This document shows, piece by piece, positions 1-7,188 of a DNA stretch of 11,102 nt (position 1 is the stretch's first letter; the number at the start of each line of letters is the position of its first letter). Source of the stretch: Sphingomonadales bacterium (GTDB lineage: Bacteria; Pseudomonadota; Alphaproteobacteria; Sphingomonadales; Sphingomonadaceae); NCBI GenBank assembly GCA_013298745.1, contig JAAFIT010000008.1, positions 5,962 through 17,063 of the forward strand, read 5' to 3'. The translations under genes and the position numbers were made by a program. The notes under the pieces are model-generated. The model was given only the letters and a program-made list of their open reading frames with translations. It was not told the DNA's origin and did no database searches.

Positions 1-1
1 A

Positions 2-919
2 ACCGGCGCGGTCATGTGGACTGGAAAATTCGACCGTCCCTTGTCGGAACTGGCCGAGCTTCAGGAAGAATTGGTTACGGACATCGCCGCCAGCCTGGAT
101 GCGCAGGTCTACAGTATTGAGGTAGAGCGAGCATTGAGAAAGCCCAGCGACATCACCGCCTGGGAGGCGGTGGTGCGAAGTCTGTCCGCTTATCGCCAGT
201 GGGATGACTCCGCGAGGGTGGACGCCATCGAGGAGGCCCGGCGAGCCGTCACCATCGCACCGAACTACGCACCAGCACATGCTGCGCTCGCCCACGCCCT
301 TGCCAACGCCTACCTTGCCAACCCGGACGATCCGGCAGAGGTGCAGTCCATCCGCGCCATCGCGGAAAACGCCCTTGGGCTTTCGCCAGACGACGCGGTG
401 GTTCTCAGCTTCGTTGGGCTTGCGCTCTGCTATGTCGGATATCCTGAGGGAGGCGAGCGCCACACCATGCGCGCTGTCCGCAAGGCACCAGGTAGTGGGA
501 TGCTGCACTTTTTTCATGGCGGCGTTTGCATAAAACTCAACCGTCAGGAGGAGGCGCTGTCGCACCTGAAGACGGCAGAACGGCTAGGCCCTGGCTGGCA
601 TCTGATGTGGGTGGTGAAATATTGGCAATCCCTCGCCTATCGCGAGTTGGAAGGGTGGGTGGAAGCGAACGCGGCCCTCGAAGAAAGCCTGCGCCAGCTT
701 CCGTCATTCGGGATGAGCCATGTTGGAAAGGCGATTTGTTGCCTTCAGTTGGGCGAGCAGGACGCGGCCCGCGAGCATATCGAGACAGCGCGCCGTCTGA
801 ATTGGGGATCAGTTCAGGCCGAACGCCTATGGCGTATCGACCGGCCAAACAGCCCGAGGCTGGATGCTGATATCGCCACAATGCGGGCTCTCTACGCCGC
901 AACCGAAACGGCCTCGTGA
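2..919 (+). CDS. TPR-repeat C-terminal part of a TolB-N/cyclase-like regulator (5' truncated by window edge)
   Basis: The reading frame is open from base 2, and the codons before the first ATG (base 14) encode T-G-A-V. These lead directly into W-T-G-K-F-D-R-P-L-S-E-L, so the gene almost certainly begins left of the window. A TGA-xx-W-x-x-[RK]-F-D-R-x-L segment followed by an L-Q-E-E-L helix is typical of the junction between the TolB-like domain and the TPR part in winged-helix/TolB/TPR and 'adenylate cyclase-like' proteins. The rest is helical with TPR-like units, counted from the ATG at 14: about 73-107 (A-x-x-I-A-P-N-Y-A-P-A-H-A-A-L-A), 117-150, 151-192 (E-E-A-L-S-H-L-K-T-A-E-R-L-G-P) and 205-263. 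These repeats normally serve protein-protein contacts. No output domain is visible, so DNA binding or cyclase activity cannot be judged. The family call is fairly secure; the molecular role is unknown. Confidence 0.75.
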   Translation, partial: TGAVMWTGKFDRPLSELAELQEELVTDIAASLDAQVYSIEVERALRKPSDITAWEAVVRSLSAYRQWDDSARVDAIEEARRAVTIAPNYAPAHAALAHALANAYLANPDDPAEVQSIRAIAENALGLSPDDAVVLSFVGLALCYVGYPEGGERHTMRAVRKAPGSGMLHFFHGGVCIKLNRQEEALSHLKTAERLGPGWHLMWVVKYWQSLAYRELEGWVEANAALEESLRQLPSFGMSHVGKAICCLQLGEQDAAREHIETARRLNWGSVQAERLWRIDRPNSPRLDADIATMRALYAATETAS

Positions 920-1011
920 ACGCCGCCAAAGACATCCTCTTCTCCTATAGCTGCCGTTCACACACCAACCGGGGAACGGCTCAAAGTGGGTCGGAAGCCG
1001 CCATGCCGACG

Positions 1012-1029
1012 ACGTCCGCAAGGGGACGT
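1012..1029. repeat. Small perfect inverted repeat, copy A of a 15-base repeat
   Basis: ACGTCC, spacer GCAAGG, then GGACGT: a perfect 6-base stem with a 6-base loop. The inner 15 bases (1014-1028) recur exactly at 4184-4198. It lies in the roughly 180-base gap between the TPR gene and the convergent Crp/Fnr gene. No T-run follows, so it does not look like an intrinsic terminator. The surrounding sequence (about 950-1030) has the look of a decayed dispersed intergenic repeat; that is inference. Confidence 0.5.
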
Positions 1030-1103
1030 TTGAATGGATACTCAAGGGAGTTGGCCGAAACGCTGAGGTTAGGCGAACTCCGCCGAAAGCGAATGCGCGA
1101 TCT

Positions 1104-1766
1104 TCAATGGTCCTTGTACGCGAACGCCATCAACCCTTCGACATCAATCAACCGCACGCGATTGTAGCCGACTTCGACAAGCCCTGCCCGTTGCAGAACA
1201 CCGAATATTCGGTTGACCTGGTGCCGCGAGATGTTCGCCATTTCGCCCAGTTCGGCCTGGGTGATAGCATAGCCAAGGGAATCGGATGGCGGCACCTTGC
1301 CCATCGCCGTGACGCGCAGCAGTACGGCCGCCAGACGACGCCCGGAGTCCCTGATCAGTAGATCCCGCGCCATCCAGATCACCGTTTCGGTGCTAGAATT
1401 GGCCATCTGGGCCATCCGTGCCGCGAAATCGGGGTCAGTCTGAATCTGCGGTCGCAACTGGTCGAGTGACAGGTGCAGCAACAGGCTTGGTTCAAAGGCC
1501 TGAAAGCTGAGGATCCGCTCGCCGCCACCGAGAACCGGCCCATGCCCGAACCAGTCCCCTGCCCGCTCGATGTGGGCAAGCGCCGGCGAATGCCAATGCG
1601 TCCCGCCCAGCACGGCGATCCCGCCCGCTACAATACCGTAAACGCCACCCGGACTGTCCCCGATATGAAACAGCGGCGCGCCAGTCGCGAGCGTGACCAG
1701 CTTGCCCATCGCAACGATCCGCGCGCGAAAGGCCGGTGGCTGACGCGACAGCCATTCTCGCGCCAC
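1104..1766 (-). CDS. Crp/Fnr-family transcriptional regulator
   Basis: A 220-residue protein of normal Crp/Fnr length and layout. An N-terminal cyclic-nucleotide-binding-type beta-roll spans about 15-110 (F-x-x-G-D-x-x-G-G-V-Y-G-I-V-x-G-G-I near 33-50). A dimerisation helix lies at about 112-150, and a C-terminal winged helix at about 165-215 has the helix-turn-helix at 168-188 (I-T-Q-A-E-L-G-E-M-A-N-I-S-R-H-Q-V-N-R-I-F). The recognition helix S-R-H-Q-V-N-R resembles the S-R-E-T-V-x-R pattern of Crp. The protein has no cysteine, so an Fnr-type Fe-S cluster is excluded. The phosphate-binding cassette region (A-G-D-W-F-G-H-G-P-V-L-G-G-G-E-R, about 69-84) lacks the Glu and Arg-Ser/Thr expected for cAMP binding, so the ligand is unknown. 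The start is GTG; a stop lies four codons upstream in frame, so no longer start exists. No good ribosome binding site is visible. The gene is divergent from the peptidase. Confidence 0.88.
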   Translation of the reverse strand: MAREWLSRQPPAFRARIVAMGKLVTLATGAPLFHIGDSPGGVYGIVAGGIAVLGGTHWHSPALAHIERAGDWFGHGPVLGGGERILSFQAFEPSLLLHLSLDQLRPQIQTDPDFAARMAQMANSSTETVIWMARDLLIRDSGRRLAAVLLRVTAMGKVPPSDSLGYAITQAELGEMANISRHQVNRIFGVLQRAGLVEVGYNRVRLIDVEGLMAFAYKDH

Positions 1767-1861
1767 CGGGTCTGATTACCGATGATATCAAGGGTAGCTA
1801 TAACATCGCCGTGCAGTTCACCCACGGCAAGCATGCTTTTATTTCACGATTGAGCTGTATC

Positions 1862-1873
1862 TCAGATTTCTGA
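1862..1873. promoter_or_regulatory. Short inverted repeat in the regulator/peptidase divergent region
   Basis: TCAGA-TT-TCTGA is a perfect 5-base inverted repeat, centred about 100 bases upstream of the Crp/Fnr start and 130 bases upstream of the peptidase start. A second weaker symmetry, TCAC-N7-GTGA, lies at 1920-1934. Either could be an operator for the adjacent Crp/Fnr protein, but neither matches the classical Crp (TGTGA-N6-TCACA) or Fnr (TTGAT-N4-ATCAA) box, and such short repeats arise by chance. Otherwise the 231-base gap 1767-1997 shows no ORF or hairpin of note. Confidence 0.25.
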
Positions 1874-1997
1874 AACCCCGCCGGGCGGCACGCAGGTCAC
1901 ACCTTCGCGTCTCCCCAGGTCACTTGCTAGGTGATTTGCAAACAGTTACGCCATGGCCGTTCACAGCCTCGCGAGGCGAAAGCGGCGGGATTTTGTT

Positions 1998-4094
1998 ATG
2001 AGAATTGTGCTGGCTGCCGTCTGTGCGGCGTTGATTGCAGCGCCGGCCATGGCCGCAACCGTGACTGAAGCTTCGGTTTTGTGGCAATGGACTGGCCCCT
2101 ACGATGGCCTCCCACCGTTCGACAAGGCCGACCCTAAGCTGTTCGATGCTGCCTTCGAGGCTGGCATCAAGGCGCAGCAGGCCGACATCGCTGCCATCGT
2201 CGCCAACCCGGCGCCGGCGACCTTCGACAACACCATTGTGGCGCTGGAGCGCTCGGGCAAACAGCTCGATCGCAACGGCCGCATCTTCGGCGTAATGACC
2301 GCCAATGTCAGCAATGCCGAATGGCAGGCCCTCGACAAGCGCTGGGCGCCGCGGCTTTCCGCCGCCGCCGACGCCATCAATTTCGACAAGCGACTGTTCG
2401 AACGGATGAACGCCGTCCTCGCCGATCCTGGCAAGATGACGCCCGAGCAGTTGCGACTGGCGCAGCGCTATCGCGATCGTCTTGCCCGCTCGGGCGCGGG
2501 GCTCGACGATGCCGGCAAGGCCAAACTCGGCGCGCTCAATCAGCAGCTGGCGACCCTGTTTGCTGATTTTTCGGCGCGGCTGCTGGCGGACGAGAACAGC
2601 TGGACGGTGGTGGACAGCGAGGCTGCGCTGGCGGGGATGCCGGCGGCCAATATCGCTGCCTATCGCGCCGCGGCGGCGCGCAATGGCGCCCCGGACAAGT
2701 TTTTCATCGTGAACACACGCTCGGCGGTCGATCCGCTGCTCACCTTCGCCACTGATCGGCGCCTTCGCGAAACCGTGTGGAAGAAGTTCGTCGCCCGCGG
2801 CGACAATGGTGATGCCAATGACACCAATGCGCTGATCGCCGATATCGTCCGGCTGCGGGCCGAGCGCGCCAAGCTGCTCGGTTTTGCCACCCATGCCGAT
2901 TGGCGGATGCAGGACACGATGGCGAAGACCCCGGCCGCCGCGACCGCGCTGATGATGCGCGTCTGGCCCGCCGCGATCGCCCGCGTCGGCGAGGAAGTGG
3001 CAGACATGCAGAAGATCGCCGATGCCGAAAAGGCGGGGATCACCATCGCCCCCTGGGATTATCGCTTTTACGCCGAGAAGGTGCGCAAGGCGCGCTACGA
3101 CCTCGATCAGGCCGAGCTGAAGCCCTATTTCGCCCTAGAGAACATGATCGAGGCCTCCTATTGGGCGGCCGGAAAACTCTATGGCTTCACGTTTACCGAG
3201 GTGACCGGCAAGGTGCCGGTCTTCGCGCCGACTGTCCGGGTCTGGGAAGTCCGCGACGGCAAACGCGGTTTTGTCGGCCTGTTCTATCGCGACGATTTCG
3301 CTCGCGCCGGCAAGCGCTCGGGGGCCTGGGCCACCAGCTATCGCTCGCCTTCTAGCTTCGATGGCCCGGTTACGGTGCTGTCATCGAACAACAACAACTT
3401 CACCGAGGCGGCGCCGGGCGAGTCGGTGCTGATCTCGCTCGCCGATGCACGAACGCTATTCCACGAGTTCGGTCATGCCCTGCACGCGCTCAGCTCGCAG
3501 GTGCGCTACCCCGGTCTTGGCGGGACGCCGCGCGACTTTGTTGAATATCCCAGCCAGTTCAACGAGCATTGGGTGCTGACGCCCGAGGTGCTCGACAAGT
3601 TCGCGCGCCATTACAAGACAGGCGCCGCCATGCCCACGGCGCTGATCGCAAAGATCGAGGCCAGCGACAAGTTCAACCAGGGCTTTGCCACCACCGAAGG
3701 TCTGTCGAGCGCCCTGGTCGACATGGCGCTGCACACGTTGCCCGGAGGCATCGTCGATCCTGATGCGTTCGAGCGCGATACTCTGACCAAGCTCGGCATG
3801 CCGGCGCAGCTCGTTATGCGCCACCGGCTGCCGCATTTCGGCCACCTGTTCCAGTCCGATGCCTATTCGGCGGGCTATTATTCGTATCTCTGGTCGGAAG
3901 TGATGGACGCCGACACCTGGGCGGCCTTCACCGAATCGAAGACGCCGTGGGACCCGGCGATCGCCGCGCGCTACAAGGCCGAAGTACTCGCAACGGGAAA
4001 CTTCCCTGATCGAGGTGAAGCCTTCCGGCGCTTCCGCGGGCGTGATCCCGAAGTGAAGGCGCTGCTCGAAAAGCGAGGCTTTCCGACGAATTGA
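1998..4094 (+). CDS. Secreted M3-family zinc metallopeptidase (Dcp / oligopeptidase A-like)
   Basis: A 698-residue peptidase from the chosen start, close to the usual 680-720 for Dcp-type enzymes. The zinc site is H-E-F-G-H at 489-493, with the third ligand Glu516 in D-F-V-E-Y-P-S-Q-F-N-E-H-W, a pattern characteristic of dipeptidyl carboxypeptidase (MEROPS M3A). The C-terminal A-Y-S-A-G-Y-Y-S-Y-L-W-S-E-V-M-D-A-D-T-W block (about 625-645) is the substrate-binding region of this family. It would release short peptides or C-terminal dipeptides from oligopeptides. The ATG at 1998 begins a clean signal peptide (M-R-I-V-L-A-A-V-C-A-A-L-I-A-A-P-A-M-A, cut after A19), so the enzyme is probably periplasmic, whereas E. 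coli Dcp is mainly cytoplasmic. An in-frame ATG at 1953 would add 15 residues before the signal peptide; I prefer 1998. Upstream of 1998 there is only a weak G-rich element (GGCGGGA). The loop between HExxH and Glu516 appears two residues shorter than in Dcp. Confidence 0.93.
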   Translation: MRIVLAAVCAALIAAPAMAATVTEASVLWQWTGPYDGLPPFDKADPKLFDAAFEAGIKAQQADIAAIVANPAPATFDNTIVALERSGKQLDRNGRIFGVMTANVSNAEWQALDKRWAPRLSAAADAINFDKRLFERMNAVLADPGKMTPEQLRLAQRYRDRLARSGAGLDDAGKAKLGALNQQLATLFADFSARLLADENSWTVVDSEAALAGMPAANIAAYRAAAARNGAPDKFFIVNTRSAVDPLLTFATDRRLRETVWKKFVARGDNGDANDTNALIADIVRLRAERAKLLGFATHADWRMQDTMAKTPAAATALMMRVWPAAIARVGEEVADMQKIADAEKAGITIAPWDYRFYAEKVRKARYDLDQAELKPYFALENMIEASYWAAGKLYGFTFTEVTGKVPVFAPTVRVWEVRDGKRGFVGLFYRDDFARAGKRSGAWATSYRSPSSFDGPVTVLSSNNNNFTEAAPGESVLISLADARTLFHEFGHALHALSSQVRYPGLGGTPRDFVEYPSQFNEHWVLTPEVLDKFARHYKTGAAMPTALIAKIEASDKFNQGFATTEGLSSALVDMALHTLPGGIVDPDAFERDTLTKLGMPAQLVMRHRLPHFGHLFQSDAYSAGYYSYLWSEVMDADTWAAFTESKTPWDPAIAARYKAEVLATGNFPDRGEAFRRFRGRDPEVKALLEKRGFPTN

Positions 4095-4183
4095 GATCGC
4101 AAGCCTTCGCGGGTAAGAATGCGCTGACGAACAGAACTTGAGCACGGACAGAAAATATCAGTCGTTGTTGTCGCTAAGCTCTT

Positions 4184-4198
4184 GTCCGCAAGGGGACG
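4184..4198. repeat. Copy B of the 15-base hairpin-forming repeat
   Basis: GTCCGCAAGGGGACG is identical to bases 1014-1028, about 3.2 kb away, with the stem GTCC / GGAC around the loop GCAAGG. Flanking bases are not conserved between the two copies. It lies in the 237-base gap 4095-4331 between the convergent peptidase and thiolase genes. I see no ORF, clear terminator or promoter in that gap. The stem is too short and lacks a U-tract for a Rho-independent terminator. Confidence 0.5.
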
Positions 4199-4331
4199 CC
4201 AAACAGGAAACTTCAGGCTGTTCGAACGACCAAGCTGGAGTCGCTATACAATGACAGCTTCCGAATTAGCGGCGTTGCGACCCGCCAACGATCGACGCAT
4301 TTGAAATCCGGAAGTTTCGTGCGCATCAGCG

Positions 4332-5570
4332 TTAACGGGACAGCACCGAGATCACGCAGACAGCCTCTTCGACACCCCATAGACCTCCGCCGTTCTCGGC
4401 AACGGCAATTCGTGGCTCGGAAACCTGTCGCATTCCCGCCTCTCCGCGCAGTTGCGTCACCAGCTCGAAAATCTGCGCCAGTCCAGTCGCACCAATCGGG
4501 TGGCCCTTGCTTTCAAGCCCGCCCGACGGATTGACAGGTGTGCGGCCGCCGAGCGAGGTTTGGCCACGAAGTGCGACCTCACCACCAAGCCCGCGTGGGC
4601 AAAGCCCAAGATTTTCAACCTGGATGACTTCGCCGACAGCCGTTGCGTCATGGACTTCGGCTACATCTATATCCTCAGGGCCGGTTGCTGCGACTTCGAA
4701 GGCCTTGAGCGCGGTCACGCGACCGATGTGTCGTTCGAGATCGTCGGGATGCCGATCGACGGACGTACCCAGAACACAGGCGCGAAGCTCAACCGCACGG
4801 GAACGCGAACCTAGTTTGCGAAGGCCTGCCTCCGTACAGAGAATCGCTGCGGCCCCGCCGTCGCTAACCGGGGCGCACATCGGCAGCGTAAGAGGCCAGA
4901 CGATCGGCCGGTCGGCGAGGATTTCGTCGATTGAATGGGGCCGGCGATATTGGGCACGTTCGTTGTGAACGGAATGGGCGTGGTTCTTTGCTGCAACGGC
5001 GGCAAACTGTTCGGCCGTTGAACCATAGAGTCGCATATGCTGGCGGGCGAAGGCGGCATAAATGTCCATGAACACGCTGCGTCGCGCTGCCGGAGGGGGT
5101 AACGCCGCGTCATCCATGCCGCCGAGCGCCAGCAGTGCGGCACGGCTCTGATCTGCCAGCGCAACATCCCAGCCAGCATCGAAAACGCCAAGCGAGCGAT
5201 TGCGATCAATATGCGAAAGTTTTTCAGAACCGACCGCCATAACGATATCAGCAGCACCGGATCGCAGATAGTTCGCGGCCTCGAACAACGCTGTCGACGC
5301 GCTGGCGCAGGCATTCTCCACATTGGCAATGGGAATGCCCGCAAAGCCGAGTGGACGCAGCGCCGCCTGCCCCCGGATCATGTGCTGCCCCTCCAGCGCG
5401 CCCTGGCTGGTATTGGCAAACCACGCGGCCTCGATCTGCGAGGCCGCGCAATTCGCATCCGCAAGCGCCTCGTTGACGGCCTGCCTTGTCAGATCCTTGA
5501 CCGTCCGCGTCAGTTCAATGCCAAACTTCGTCATGCCGACACCGACGATGTAGACGGTCTTGCCAGGCAT
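4332..5570 (-). CDS. SCP-x-type thiolase / acetyl-CoA acetyltransferase-like (lipid-transfer-protein thiolase)
   Basis: A 412-residue thiolase-fold protein. The N-terminal half carries the nucleophile Cys88 in N-V-E-N-A-C-A-S-A-S. The C-terminal half has His307 in E-V-H-D-A-T (position of the H-D-C/A-F motif of SCP-2 thiolases) and His357 in N-P-S-G-G-L-E-S-K-G-H-P-I-G-A-T-G. The last classical thiolase motif (C-x-G) is replaced by E-N-G-G-G (392-396), as in the SCP-x branch, where H-N-x-G-L-G-G occurs. The expected reaction is CoA-dependent cleavage of a 3-ketoacyl-CoA, or the reverse acyl transfer, on bulky or branched acyl chains; the substrate is unknown. It is cytosolic and last in the receptor operon, starting 3 bases after the SnoaL-like gene stops. 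No Shine-Dalgarno sequence is obvious, so translation may depend on the upstream gene. Some relatives need a small DUF35 partner; none is encoded in this window. Confidence 0.9.
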   Translation of the reverse strand: MPGKTVYIVGVGMTKFGIELTRTVKDLTRQAVNEALADANCAASQIEAAWFANTSQGALEGQHMIRGQAALRPLGFAGIPIANVENACASASTALFEAANYLRSGAADIVMAVGSEKLSHIDRNRSLGVFDAGWDVALADQSRAALLALGGMDDAALPPPAARRSVFMDIYAAFARQHMRLYGSTAEQFAAVAAKNHAHSVHNERAQYRRPHSIDEILADRPIVWPLTLPMCAPVSDGGAAAILCTEAGLRKLGSRSRAVELRACVLGTSVDRHPDDLERHIGRVTALKAFEVAATGPEDIDVAEVHDATAVGEVIQVENLGLCPRGLGGEVALRGQTSLGGRTPVNPSGGLESKGHPIGATGLAQIFELVTQLRGEAGMRQVSEPRIAVAENGGGLWGVEEAVCVISVLSR

Positions 5571-5573
5571 GGC

Positions 5574-6212
5574 TCAGAGGATCTGGTCAAGCGCGTAGAA
5601 GGGGCTCCAGAGATCCTCGATAGGCGTGCGGTCATGGACCAGCTTCTGCAGATCAAAGCCCGCGAAGACCGGATCGTTGGGCTTGCGGCCGCCCCGAAGG
5701 TTGCGGTTATTGTCGCTGGCCGGTTCGCCTTCGCCCATGAACGCACGCATGTCCTTGGTGCGGAGCAGCCGGTCCATATCGCCGACGATCGTCCGACACA
5801 GGATGCGCCATTCCCCGCCGCGCTTCTCGAAAATGTCGAGATAGCGGCCCTGGTGCCAGTAATCGAGAAAGTCGCCGTCCGGCTTCTTCAGACGATGAAC
5901 GACCGACCACTGGCTCTCGCAGAAGGCACGGTCACCCGTCAAATCGATGATCGTGTTGGTGATGGCATGGATGCTGGCTTCGGCCTGCTTAAGGATTGGA
6001 ATCACATACTCGCCGAACGCTTTGCCATCGCCACCGTAGAAGCCGTGATCGTCGTAACCGTCCTCCCAATAGCAGTCCTTGAACGCCTGAAGATCACAGC
6101 GGTCAGCACCGCGGCAATAGCGGTGGATGACCTCGCGGATGGCTTCCTTGTCGCGCAAGGTGGTGAGTTCGGCTTCCAGAGCATCAAGCCGAGCGGTCAG
6201 ACTGTCAGTCAT
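5574..6212 (-). CDS. SnoaL-like / NTF2-fold protein, possible dehydratase or isomerase
   Basis: 212 residues. After a short amphipathic N-terminal helix (L-D-A-L-E-A-E-L-T-T-L-R-D), residues about 20-155 have the SnoaL_4-like pattern: K-E-A-I-R-E-V-I-H-R-Y-C-R-G-A-D-R-C-D, then I-H-A-I-T-N-T-I-I-D, then G-R-Y-L-D-I-F-E-K-R-G-G-E-W-R-I. Tyr32, Asp37 and His82 fall where the scytalone dehydratase/LinA/BaiE branch has its catalytic Tyr, Asp and His, so a proton-abstracting lyase or isomerase role is plausible; that is inference, since many SnoaL-like proteins only bind ligands. The tail after about 155 (Asn- and Arg-rich, ending W-S-P-F-Y-A-L-D-Q-I-L) is longer than the bare domain. The ATG overlaps the stop of the preceding FAH gene by 4 bases (ATGA), which implies translational coupling. 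Confidence 0.85.
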   Translation of the reverse strand: MTDSLTARLDALEAELTTLRDKEAIREVIHRYCRGADRCDLQAFKDCYWEDGYDDHGFYGGDGKAFGEYVIPILKQAEASIHAITNTIIDLTGDRAFCESQWSVVHRLKKPDGDFLDYWHQGRYLDIFEKRGGEWRILCRTIVGDMDRLLRTKDMRAFMGEGEPASDNNRNLRGGRKPNDPVFAGFDLQKLVHDRTPIEDLWSPFYALDQIL

Positions 6213-7177
6213 GCGTTGTTCCCCTTCTTGGCCGCCAACACCCTGTTGCGCAGCACCCCAATTCCCGCGATTTCGAGTTCGATCACATCGCCGTCTTCAA
6301 GCAGTTTGCCAGCTTCCAGCCCGCAGCCGCCGCCAACGGTGCCCGACCCCAGGATTTCTCCGGCGTGAAGGGTTTCCGAGGTGCTGATGAACGCAATCAG
6401 ATCCTCGAACTTGACAGTCATTGAACTGCTGTTGCCGACCGAGCGGACCTCGCCGTTGACACGTACAGTCATGGCCGCATCATCGGGATAGAACTCGTCG
6501 ATCGTCACGATCCAGGGCCCCAAGGCGTTGGCGCCATCGAAGTCCTTGGACTTCGATGGACCGAGCCCGCTTTCCATCTCCATGCCCTGCGTGTCGCGAG
6601 CGCTGAAATCGTTGAAGATCGTGAACCCGAAAATGTGCGAACGCGCGTTCTCGCGGCTGATATCGCGCCCGGTGGTACCAATCACGCAGCCCATCTCGAG
6701 CTCGTAATCCATGACTTTTGAATAGGCCGGCCAGTGCACTTCGGTGTCAGGGCCAGTCACGGCAAGGCGATTGGCCTTGTAGTAAATTGGCCGGACATTG
6801 AAGACTTCCTGCATCCGTTTGGAACGCTCGGACGGCTCGGTCTGTCCGCTGAATCGCATGGCGGCAAGCGAGGAGCCGACAAGATGTTCCTCGAAACACA
6901 TGCAATCCCGCATCTGAACCGGACGCGGCAGCGGCGCGAGCAGCTTGACCGCACCAAGCGGCAGTGGTTCGCCTGAATAGGCTGCGACCGCGGTGCGGAT
7001 CTTGGCGAGGCCCGACACACCGCCTTCGATCACATCCTGCATTGATGCTGCGATCCGCAGATCCAGCTTGGCGCCGGCGAGCGCGAGGGCGACATCGACA
7101 ATCGCGCTGTCTTTGAGCGTCACCACGCCAACACGCGGCTGGGGGTCTTGATCCGTCGTAAAGGTTGCCAGTTTCAC
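6209..7177 (-). CDS. Fumarylacetoacetate hydrolase (FAH) family protein
   Basis: 322 residues, typical of long FAH-family enzymes with an N-terminal accessory region (1-85) and the catalytic domain (about 86-315). Visible hallmarks are F-E-E-H (95-98, candidate catalytic Glu/His), the metal site D-Y-E-L-E-M-G (157-163; E159 and E161) with D190 in F-N-D-F-S-A-R-D, the K-S-K-D-F-D-G block (209-215), and the C-terminal G-E-I-L-G-S-G-T-V-G-G-G. Such enzymes use Mg2+ or Mn2+ to hydrolyse or decarboxylate C-C bonds in 1,3-diketo or acylpyruvate-like acids during aromatic or cyclic compound breakdown. The exact substrate cannot be read from the sequence. The start is GTG at 7177, with GAAAGG seven bases upstream that overlaps the receptor stop codon; the receptor gene ends 11 bases before it. 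The stop overlaps the ATG of the SnoaL-like gene, so this is an operon interior gene. Confidence 0.93.
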   Translation of the reverse strand: MKLATFTTDQDPQPRVGVVTLKDSAIVDVALALAGAKLDLRIAASMQDVIEGGVSGLAKIRTAVAAYSGEPLPLGAVKLLAPLPRPVQMRDCMCFEEHLVGSSLAAMRFSGQTEPSERSKRMQEVFNVRPIYYKANRLAVTGPDTEVHWPAYSKVMDYELEMGCVIGTTGRDISRENARSHIFGFTIFNDFSARDTQGMEMESGLGPSKSKDFDGANALGPWIVTIDEFYPDDAAMTVRVNGEVRSVGNSSSMTVKFEDLIAFISTSETLHAGEILGSGTVGGGCGLEAGKLLEDGDVIELEIAGIGVLRNRVLAAKKGNNA

Positions 7178-7188
7178 GTTCGAACCTT

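Noticed and set aside
916..1167. 83-codon plus-strand frame whose GTG overlaps the stop of the TPR gene
   Set aside because: Low-complexity, basic, no recognisable fold. It runs across the intergenic repeat and into the end of the Crp/Fnr gene. The overlap with the upstream stop looks fortuitous.
1920..2894. 324-codon minus-strand frame opposite the M3 peptidase
   Set aside because: It lies antisense to well-conserved peptidase sequence. The Arg/Gly/Ala-rich translation with no domain is typical of a shadow frame in GC-rich DNA.
5211..6368. 385-codon plus-strand frame antisense to the thiolase, SnoaL-like and FAH genes
   Set aside because: It crosses three clearly homologous genes and their junctions. 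Its translation has no recognisable domain, and its length is explained by the scarcity of stops on the antisense strand.
6674..6679. A GGTACC sequence inside the FAH gene as a possible third operator
   Set aside because: It is a single six-base palindrome within coding sequence, without the N4/N7 half-site arrangement seen in the two intergenic copies.
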